Shown here: positions 16,301 through 21,923 of the stretch, piece after piece
How the letters are laid out: each line of letters opens with the position of its first letter
Position numbering within the stretch: the stretch's first letter is position 1
The notes under the pieces: model-generated
Database searches by the model: none
What the model saw: only the letters and a program-made list of their open reading frames with translations
What the model was told of the DNA's origin: nothing
Assembly: GCA_050049355.1 (NCBI GenBank)
Contig: JASFWK010000022.1
Location: 1 to 24,787 of the forward strand
Direction of reading: 5' to 3'
Source of the DNA: JASFWK01 sp050049355
Lineage (GTDB): Bacteria > Chloroflexota > Anaerolineae > B4-G1 > DUEL01
Length of the DNA stretch: 24,787 nt
Translations under genes and position numbers: made by a program

Positions 16301-16398
16301 GCGTTTGTGTGGCCGTTTGCCCTAACGGCGCTAGCCGCCAAGTAGGCTTCGGAATGAAGCGAGTGTATGACATGCTGGACGCTGTGACGGCGAGTTAG
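13366..16398 (+). CDS. hdrA: Tandem (double) HdrA-like FAD/iron-sulfur protein (set 2)
   Basis: This 1010-residue protein consists of two HdrA modules joined head to tail. Module 1 starts directly at the FAD site (GAGIGGMQSA, about residue 19) without an N-terminal domain. It has TFPTDSCGICHMLP, the inserted ferredoxin (CNNCALCAQVCP from 120, CTRCGKCVEVCP from 167) and FVQCVGSRD. Module 2 begins near 460 with an N-terminal domain in which CHCG has become CDHE, and the MCSEPGQ, ACSP and EQCSW cysteines are also gone. The second FAD motif GGGLAGMTAA lies near 603, with no inserted ferredoxin, then MQCVGSREP and YCSRICC, and the C-terminal ferredoxin (from 944 and about 976). Two flavins and about four cubane clusters are expected. 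TGAGGA lies 5 bases before the ATG. It may allow intramolecular electron exchange between two HdrA units. Confidence 0.92.
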   Translation: MDNNETRSQRSDAVLVVGAGIGGMQSALLLAEAGHPVYLLDSSPGIGGSMHLLDRTFPTDSCGICHMLPGRAAYCPTIECDLHPNIKILPYAEVVGLEGEPGAFAVQVRRSPRYVVVERCNNCALCAQVCPVERPSQYEGDLHRQKAIYRPPLRAIPDAYVIDMGVCTRCGKCVEVCPTAAIDLDMEPTQAEVEVGAVILEPGFEPFDARLKGEFGFGHYDNVLTSIQFERMISLAGSTGAKILRPSDGKLPRRMAFVQCVGSRDASIDKGYCSSVCCMYTAKQVKVAKRLEPNLDITVFFMDIRAHGKDFETYFDAVEALPGVTYRRSMVSSVHQLQQSRNLLLTYTAEDGSLHEEGFDMVVLVVGFAPPEGVQALGRGLGVKLNEYGFGVTDTFAPDESSHAGIFLGGSFREPKDIPETVVEASAAAASAARLLRGRRVASGSRLEVEERDVSDEWPQVGVFICDHEGELADAMDLEAVADHARSLHEVGLTQVLRDGFSRETLAAIAQAVQERKLNRVVLAGGTDLRLQDDFRQMMESAGLNSNLLEQVNLREEVAWAHSENGSVATAKAQELVEMAVSGAIRRQPYRSTVESMGQRMLVIGGGLAGMTAALTVADLGYSVDLVERSDELGGQLRHLHIILGDEDPQQELAALIERVSAEPRIQVRLETEVEDVSGRLGRFRATLAPADGEAEEEEYGALIVATGGQEATPTEYLYGEDLRVITQRELEQMLTGGEEVPSDVVMMQCVGSREPDRPYCSRICCTKAVVNALALKERNPHARVYVLYREIRTYGFREDAYREAREKGVVFLRYELEQKPEVRAGEDGLQVRVMEPITDHEVILPAGLLVLSNAIVPKDNRALAEILGVELDANGFFKEEHPKMRPLDFTQRGIFVCGLAHSPRAVDETIAQARGAAMRAVSLLARGELQAQQTVAQVNTRLCSACGLCVDACPYDARVMEPDAHYAEVVEALCQGCGVCVAVCPNGASRQVGFGMKRVYDMLDAVTAS

Positions 16399-16413
16399 GG
16401 AGGAGAGCGGGCA

Positions 16414-16818
16414 ATGGGATCCGAGAGACCGGCGGCTTTGATCATCGGTGCAGGGATCGCTGGCATCCAGGCTGCGCTCGACATAGCCAATGCGGGCTAC
16501 AAAGTGTATCTTGTCGAGCGGGAGCCGGCCATCGGCGGTCGTATGGCGCAGCTTGACAAGACATTCCCTACTTTGGATTGCTCATCCTGCATTCTCACAC
16601 CGCGCATGGTCGAGGTCGGCAGTCATCCGAACATTGAGCTGCTGACCTATTCCGAGGTGGAGTGGGTGAGGCGTGAGGACGGACGGTTTCAAGTGCGGGT
16701 GCGCAAGAAGGCCCGCAGTGTGGATGTGGACAAGTGTACAGGCTGCGGGGAATGCGCAGCGCACTGCATTGTGCGTAACGCAGCATACGTTGAGGGTCTC
16801 GTAAGCGAGAGGGAGTAG
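16414..16818 (+). CDS. N-terminal half of an HdrA FAD domain, stand-alone
   Basis: This 134-residue protein matches the front part of a canonical HdrA flavin domain and nothing more: FAD motif GAGIAGIQAALDIANAGYK (about residues 12-30), EPAIGGRMAQLDKTFPTLD, CSSCILTPRMVEVG, SHPNIELLTYSEVE, and the first inserted cluster CTGCGECAAHC (Cys108, 111, 114, 118). It then stops (TAG). It lacks the N-terminal CHCG domain and the whole second half. A strong Shine-Dalgarno (AGGGAGGAGA) precedes the ATG, and the NuoE-like gene begins 4 bases after the stop, so it looks like a translated gene rather than debris. The missing second half is found fused in the protein encoded at 19241-20761. It may be a separate chain that completes that flavin domain, or a decayed remnant. 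Confidence 0.85.
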   Translation: MGSERPAALIIGAGIAGIQAALDIANAGYKVYLVEREPAIGGRMAQLDKTFPTLDCSSCILTPRMVEVGSHPNIELLTYSEVEWVRREDGRFQVRVRKKARSVDVDKCTGCGECAAHCIVRNAAYVEGLVSERE

Positions 16819-16822
16819 CTGC

Positions 16823-17314
16823 ATGGCCGTGAGCGCACCTACGTTGGACTTGGGTATAGAAGTGGCGACGATCGAAGGCATCTTGGACCGGCATGGACAT
16901 GACGCTGCAGCTATCATCGCCGTCATGCAAGACATACAGGACGAGGTCAACTACTTGCCTGAAGAAGCGCTGCGCTACGTGGCCGATCGGCTGGGCATCC
17001 CGGTATCCAAGGTGTATAGACTGGCTACGTTCTACCGCGCCTTCAGTCTGGAGCCACGGGGACGGTACCTGATCAACGTCTGCACAGGAACCGCCTGTCA
17101 CGTGCGTGGGGCGGTCAAGATAGTTGAGGCGCTGGAACGTGAGATAGGTATCGGTGCCGGTGAGACTGATGAGGAGCTCGAGTTCACTTTGGAGACCGTA
17201 AACTGCCTGGGTGCGTGTGCCCTGGGGCCGGTCGTGGTTGTGAATGGCGAGTATCATGGCCAGATGACGGGAGCCAGGGCGGTACGGCTGGTTCGGAAGC
17301 TACGGAAAGAGTGA
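16823..17314 (+). CDS. nuoE: NuoE/HndA-like [2Fe-2S] subunit
   Basis: This is a thioredoxin-like [2Fe-2S] subunit of NADH dehydrogenase type, as in complex I NuoE and in NADH-linked hydrogenases (HndA/HydC). An N-terminal helical part (AIIAVMQDIQDEVNYLPEEALRYVA, VYRLATFYRAF) precedes the cluster site, with Cys87, Cys92, Cys128 and Cys132 in CTGTACH and CLGACALGP. The 163 residues are normal. The start at 16823 is 4 bases after the truncated HdrA stop, and the NuoF-like gene starts 7 bases after its own stop, so the three are tightly linked. It should pass electrons between the NuoF flavin and its partners. No membrane subunits of complex I are present, so this is a soluble module. Confidence 0.94.
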   Translation: MAVSAPTLDLGIEVATIEGILDRHGHDAAAIIAVMQDIQDEVNYLPEEALRYVADRLGIPVSKVYRLATFYRAFSLEPRGRYLINVCTGTACHVRGAVKIVEALEREIGIGAGETDEELEFTLETVNCLGACALGPVVVVNGEYHGQMTGARAVRLVRKLRKE

Positions 17315-17321
17315 TCGATTG

Positions 17322-19229
17322 ATGGTGGGCAAGCGGTGGCAACAGATGGCGGATACCCAAACGACGGGCTATGAAGTGAAGGAGCTGCGCAGCCCGCAGG
17401 ACTTGGAGAACCTGCGAGAGAGTTTGCTGGCTGCTCGGGATCCGGAAAGGACGTGCATCACCATTTGCTCGGGCACAGGCTGCCTGGCTAGCGGCTGCAA
17501 CCCGGTGACCAGCGCCTTCTCTGAGGAGATCAGGCGGCAGGGATTGCAGGATGAGGTGGACATCCTTACCACGGGGTGTCATGGCTTCTGCGAGCGCGGG
17601 CCGGTGATCGTCATCCGCCCGGCTGGCATCTTCTACCAGCGTGTGGGCGACAGGGACGTGGCGGACATAGTCGCAGAGACCGTTGTCAAGGACGAGGTCG
17701 TGGATCGACTGCTGTACACGGACCCGCAGACCGGGGAGAAGATCGTCCTCGAGGAAGAGGTGCCATTCTACAAGCTCCAGACCCGCATCATCCTGGGGGA
17801 CAATGGCTTCATAGACCCAACGAGCATTGACGACTACATCTCCCGTGGTGGATATGGCGCCCTGGCCAAGGCGCTGTTCACTATGAATCCGGAGGAGATC
17901 ATCGACTCTGTCAAGCGATCGGGACTGCGAGGCCGCGGTGGCGCCGGTTTCCCTACTGGGCGCAAATGGGAGAGCTGTCGCAATGCCGATGGCGAGCCGA
18001 AGTATGTCATATGCAACGCCGATGAGGGGGATCCCGGGGCCTACATGAACCGAAGTACACTGGAGGGCAATCCTCACAGCGTGCTGGAAGGTATGATCAT
18101 TGGAGCATACGCCATCGGCAGTCACGAGGGGTACGTGTATGTGCGTCACGAGTATCCTCTAGCGTTGGAGAACCTGTCGCTGGGACTTGAGGCTGCGAGG
18201 GCATATGGATTGCTCGGCGAAGACATCTTGGGGTCAGGTTTCGATTTCGACGTGCAGATAGCCCGGGGCGGAGGTGCCTTCGTCTGCGGTGAGTCCAGCG
18301 CTCTGATGCGCTCGCTGGAGGGCGATGTGGGCGAGCCGCGAGCCAAGTACGTACACTCGGTGGAGCGAGGCCTATGGGATAGGCCCAGTACGCTCAACAA
18401 TGTGGGAACCTGGGCCAATGTACCGCATATCATCAGTAAGGGGTGGGAGTGGTACTCGAGAATCGGCACCGAAGGGAGCACGGGCACCAAGATCTTCTCG
18501 CTGGTGGGTAGGGTGAACAACACAGGCCTCGTTGAGGTCCCAATGGGAACTACTCTCAGGGAGATCATCTTTGATATCGGCGGCGGCATTCCGGATGGCA
18601 AGGAGTTCAAAGCAGTTCAGACCGGAGGGCCATCGGGGGGCTGCATCCCTGAAGATCTGCTGGACCTGCCGGTTGACTTCGATGAGCTGACAAAGGTCGG
18701 CTCTATGATGGGCTCCGGCGGCATGATCGTCATGGACGAGAGCACCTGCATGGTGGATGTGGCCCGTTACTTTCTCGATTTCTTGCGCGAGGAGTCGTGT
18801 GGCAAGTGCACTCCCTGCCGGGAGGGAATCACGCGCAGTTTGGAGATCCTCAACCGCATCTGCAGCGGTGATGGACAACCGGGCGATATAGCTCTGCTGG
18901 AGGAGTTGGGTGATCTACTGAAGGGTTTCTCACTCTGTGCCCTTGGTAGAACCGCAGCCAACCCCGTGCTCTCGACGATTCGCTACTTCCGCGATGAGTA
19001 CGAGGCCCACATTCACGACAACAGGTGCCCGGCGGGTGTGTGCAAGGCGCTGATCACGTACACGATCGATGCTGAGAAGTGCACCGGCTGCACCGCCTGT
19101 GCCCGGCAGTGTCCGCAGGAGACGATTTCCGGAGAGAAGAAGGAACCTCACTTGATAGACCAAGACCTCTGCGTCAAGTGCGGCGTGTGTATGGATACCT
19201 GTAGATTCGACGCCGTGATGGTGCAGTAG
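17322..19229 (+). CDS. nuoF: NuoF/HndC-like NADH-binding subunit with extra ferredoxin domains
   Basis: This subunit oxidises or reduces NAD(H) through FMN. Domain order: an N-terminal thioredoxin-like [2Fe-2S] domain (Cys49, Cys54, Cys86, Cys90), then the NuoF core with the FMN-site loop RGRGGAGFPTG near 203-213 and CNADEGDPGAYMNR, then the [4Fe-4S] site SCGKCTPCREG (Cys493, 496, 499) with Cys539 in LCALGR, then a C-terminal ferredoxin with two clusters (from Cys587, CTGCTACARQC, and CVKCGVCMDTC). This layout is that of HydB/HndC of electron-bifurcating hydrogenases, not of respiratory NuoF, which lacks both added ends. The length is about 635 residues. ATGs at 17322 and 17346 are both possible starts; neither has a strong Shine-Dalgarno. 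No hydrogenase gene accompanies it. Confidence 0.93.
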   Translation: MVGKRWQQMADTQTTGYEVKELRSPQDLENLRESLLAARDPERTCITICSGTGCLASGCNPVTSAFSEEIRRQGLQDEVDILTTGCHGFCERGPVIVIRPAGIFYQRVGDRDVADIVAETVVKDEVVDRLLYTDPQTGEKIVLEEEVPFYKLQTRIILGDNGFIDPTSIDDYISRGGYGALAKALFTMNPEEIIDSVKRSGLRGRGGAGFPTGRKWESCRNADGEPKYVICNADEGDPGAYMNRSTLEGNPHSVLEGMIIGAYAIGSHEGYVYVRHEYPLALENLSLGLEAARAYGLLGEDILGSGFDFDVQIARGGGAFVCGESSALMRSLEGDVGEPRAKYVHSVERGLWDRPSTLNNVGTWANVPHIISKGWEWYSRIGTEGSTGTKIFSLVGRVNNTGLVEVPMGTTLREIIFDIGGGIPDGKEFKAVQTGGPSGGCIPEDLLDLPVDFDELTKVGSMMGSGGMIVMDESTCMVDVARYFLDFLREESCGKCTPCREGITRSLEILNRICSGDGQPGDIALLEELGDLLKGFSLCALGRTAANPVLSTIRYFRDEYEAHIHDNRCPAGVCKALITYTIDAEKCTGCTACARQCPQETISGEKKEPHLIDQDLCVKCGVCMDTCRFDAVMVQ

Positions 19230-19240
19230 GGGAGACGGAG

Positions 19241-20761
19241 ATGATAAGAGTTACGATTGATGGGCAACCCTCTGAGGTTGAAGAGGGAACGACCATCCTG
19301 GAGGCGGCACAGCAGTTGGGAATACACATTCCCACGCTCTGTCACCATCCGGCGCTGGAGCCCTACGGCGCGTGCCGGCTCTGTACGGTAGAGACAACCT
19401 ATGATGGTCGCTCCCGACTGGTGACTTCATGCAATTATCCTATCCGCTGGGAAATGGATGTTCAGACCGCGTCCGAGAAGGTTATCGAGGGACGCAAGCT
19501 GCTGGTCGAACTCCTGCTGGCTCGCTGCCCTGATGTACCGAGGGTCCAGGAGCTGGCTGACAGTCTGGGGGTCACTGAGACGCGCTTCGAGCCACAAGAT
19601 GAGCTCTGCTACCTGTGCGGGCTTTGCGTGAGGGCGTGCGAGGAGCTCATTGGTCAGAGTGCCATCAGCTTTGTCGGGCGCGGCGTGGAGCGCGAAGTGG
19701 GAACTCCATTCCTTGAGTTCTCCGACGCCTGCATTGCCTGTGGCGCGTGTGCCTTTGTCTGCCCGACCGGCGCGATTAAGCTGGAGGACATCACGGCCAA
19801 GGAGCCGAGGCCGCTGCTGTCCGAGTTCGATATGGGGCTCGCCAAACGGGGCAACATCTACATACCTTTTCCTCAGGCTGTACCCAAGGTGCCGGTCATA
19901 GACCGGGAGCACTGCCTCCATTACGCGCTGGGGCGCTGTGGAACCTGTGAGGTCTTCTGCGAGGCGGATGCCATTGAGTACGACCAGGAGGATGAGTTCA
20001 TCGATCTGAGTGTAGATACGGTTATCGTAGCCACCGGCTTTGACCTCATTGACCCCACGGAGCTGCCTGAGTTTGGCTATGGCCAATACCCGGAGGTGAT
20101 GACGGGATTGGAGTTTGAACGACTCGCGTCGGCTTCGGGACCGACAGCAGGGCAGGTGAGGATCAACGGGAAGGAACCCGAAGACGTGGTTTTCATTCAA
20201 TGCGTCGGTTCCAGGGATCCGCACACCGGCGTTCCCTATTGCTCTCGCATCTGCTGTATGTACACCGCCAAGCATGCCCACCTTGTGCGGGATAGGCTGC
20301 CTGATGCTCGCATCACCGTCTTCTATATGGACGTACGGGCTTTCGGCAAGGGCTATGAAGAGTTCTACGATCGGGTGAAGCACGAGCGGGTGATCTATCG
20401 GCGTGGAGAGCCTTCGGAGGTGTTCAGACGAGGGACTAGGCTGGTAGTGCGTGCCGAGGACACTCTGCTTCGCCGTACGGTAGAGGTTGAGGCCGACTTG
20501 GTGGTCCTGGCGACGGCGGTCGTGCCCAGGTCAGATGCAGGCGAGGTGGCCGGTCTCATGGACATGGAGCGCTCGCCAGATGGCTTCTTCAAGGAGGCCC
20601 ACCAGAAGTATCGCCCAATGGAGACTCGCCATCCTGGCGTCTTCATCGCTGGCTGCTGCCAGAGTCCCAAGGACATTCCCGACACCGTTGCTCAGGCGAA
20701 AGGTGCCGCCGCCTCTGCGCTGGTTGCCTTGGCCAAGGTGTCAGAACCCAAGGAATCGTAA
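19241..20761 (+). CDS. Fusion of NuoG-like ferredoxin front end with C-terminal half of HdrA
   Basis: Residues 1-78 are a [2Fe-2S] domain as in NuoG/HydA (Cys34, Cys45, Cys48, Cys64). The histidine-cysteine cluster motif expected next is gone (LLLARCPDVPRVQELA instead). Two [4Fe-4S] groups follow (from Cys123, CYLCGLCVRAC, and Cys164, CIACGACAFVC). From about residue 204 the sequence becomes HdrA, entering at NIYIPFPQAVP: second inserted cluster (CLHYALGRCGTCEVFC), VIVATGFDLIDP, FIQCVGSRDP, YCSRICCMYTAKH, FYMDVRAFGKG and GCCQSPKDIPDT. It stops before the usual C-terminal ferredoxin. The FAD dinucleotide motif of HdrA is absent here but present in the 134-residue protein at 16414. A GGGGAGACGGAG stretch precedes the ATG. 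It probably links NuoEF to an HdrA-type flavin. Confidence 0.9.
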   Translation: MIRVTIDGQPSEVEEGTTILEAAQQLGIHIPTLCHHPALEPYGACRLCTVETTYDGRSRLVTSCNYPIRWEMDVQTASEKVIEGRKLLVELLLARCPDVPRVQELADSLGVTETRFEPQDELCYLCGLCVRACEELIGQSAISFVGRGVEREVGTPFLEFSDACIACGACAFVCPTGAIKLEDITAKEPRPLLSEFDMGLAKRGNIYIPFPQAVPKVPVIDREHCLHYALGRCGTCEVFCEADAIEYDQEDEFIDLSVDTVIVATGFDLIDPTELPEFGYGQYPEVMTGLEFERLASASGPTAGQVRINGKEPEDVVFIQCVGSRDPHTGVPYCSRICCMYTAKHAHLVRDRLPDARITVFYMDVRAFGKGYEEFYDRVKHERVIYRRGEPSEVFRRGTRLVVRAEDTLLRRTVEVEADLVVLATAVVPRSDAGEVAGLMDMERSPDGFFKEAHQKYRPMETRHPGVFIAGCCQSPKDIPDTVAQAKGAAASALVALAKVSEPKES

Positions 20762-20782
20762 CTTGAAGTGCAGGAGGCAGAA

Positions 20783-21904
20783 ATGCAGATGGAAGTAGGA
20801 AAGCTTCCAGAGGAACTTGATATCTTTGGCTGCATCCAGTGTGGCAAGTGCACTGGTGGCTGCCCTGTATCTATTACCACTGCTCTTAACGTTCGCTTTC
20901 TGATCTACCAGACGCTGGTTGGCGCGCTGTCGAACGTGGGGCACATGGAGGAGTTGTGGGATTGTACCTGCTGCTTCACGTGTGTGGAGCGGTGTCCCAA
21001 GGACGTGCGGCCGGGAGAGCTGATCATCGGCCTGCGAAGCCAATTGGTGGAGAGCGGAAGAATCCCTGGCACGATAGGCGATGCGCTGATGGGTATCTTC
21101 CGCCAGGGGAATCCGCTGGGATTTGCACGTGAGGACCGAGCCGCCTGGGCTGAGGGTTTAGATGTCAAGCCCGCTGAGGAGGGATGTGAACTTCTGTTGT
21201 TCACCTGCTGCAGCTCTGCCTACGATGCGCAGGCGCAGCCCGCGACCAAGGCCCTGGTGCAGGCCTTGCAGGCGGCCGGCCTCGACCTCGGCTATCTGGG
21301 CACCAAGGAGACCTGCTGTGGCAACGAGGTGCGCCGGGTGGGCGAGGGAGGGCTGTTCGAGATGCTGGCAGAGGAGGGTAAGCCCCTGCTGGAGGATACG
21401 GGCGCGAAGCGAATCGTGACCACTTCCCCCCACTGCTTCAACACCCTCCAAAACGAGTACGGCCTGGCGGGTATAGAGGTCGTTCACTACACCCAGCTGA
21501 TCGCCCAGTTGCTGGAGCATGGAGGTTTGGCACTTTCTGGACAGGTGGAGAGGACGGTCACCTACCATGATCCGTGTTTCCTGGGGAAGCAGAACCAGAT
21601 CTTCGACGAGCCCCGGGCTATCCTGCAGGCGATACCGGGCCTGGATTTTGTGGAGATGGATCGCATACGGGAGCGAAGTCTGTGCTGTGAGGGGGGCGGT
21701 GGACGTATGTGGTTTGAGGGGACCAACTCGGAGGAACGGTTGGCCTTCCAGCGGGTGCATGAAGCGGTTGAGGCTGGTGCGGAAGTTCTGGCAGTTGCCT
21801 GCCCCTTCTGTTTGTCTATGTTGGAGGATGCGGTCAAGGTGCAGGGATTAGAGGAGCAACTCCAGGTGATGGATATTATGGAGTTGGTGGCGCAGGCCTT
21901 GTAG
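20783..21904 (+). CDS. HdrD-like protein (HdrC-HdrB fusion)
   Basis: This protein combines an HdrC-like ferredoxin and HdrB-like CCG domains in one chain, as HdrD does. The first part has CIQCGKCTGGCP (Cys17, 20, 23, 27) and CTCCFTCVERCP (Cys61, 64, 67, 71). The second has two CCG-type units: LFTCCSSAYD, ETCCGNEVRR and SPHCFNTL, then VTYHDPCFLGKQN, SLCCEGGGGRMWF and ACPFCLSMLED. The length of about 373 residues fits the HdrD/LldE-like iron-sulfur oxidoreductases. The frame opens at a GTG at 20768, but AGGAGG at 20772-20777 sets the ATG at 20783. It lies 21 bases after the NuoG/HdrA fusion and 19 before hdrA, so it is likely the acceptor-side subunit of the same unit. It lacks the membrane partner HdrE. 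Confidence 0.9.
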   Translation: MQMEVGKLPEELDIFGCIQCGKCTGGCPVSITTALNVRFLIYQTLVGALSNVGHMEELWDCTCCFTCVERCPKDVRPGELIIGLRSQLVESGRIPGTIGDALMGIFRQGNPLGFAREDRAAWAEGLDVKPAEEGCELLLFTCCSSAYDAQAQPATKALVQALQAAGLDLGYLGTKETCCGNEVRRVGEGGLFEMLAEEGKPLLEDTGAKRIVTTSPHCFNTLQNEYGLAGIEVVHYTQLIAQLLEHGGLALSGQVERTVTYHDPCFLGKQNQIFDEPRAILQAIPGLDFVEMDRIRERSLCCEGGGGRMWFEGTNSEERLAFQRVHEAVEAGAEVLAVACPFCLSMLEDAVKVQGLEEQLQVMDIMELVAQAL

Positions 21905-21923
21905 GGATGTAGGGAGCTGTCTT

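Noticed and set aside
14986..16341. A minus-strand open frame of 451 codons opposite the tandem HdrA.
   Set aside because: The plus strand encodes an unbroken HdrA module with FAD and ferredoxin motifs; the antisense translation is rich in His, Arg and Leu and has no motif.
16735..16822. A frameshift or sequencing error truncating the HdrA at 16414.
   Set aside because: The sequence after the stop leads within 4 bases into an intact NuoE with its own N-terminus, and no HdrA sequence continues in the other frames. The missing half occurs 2.4 kb downstream, fused to another domain, so a simple frameshift does not explain it.
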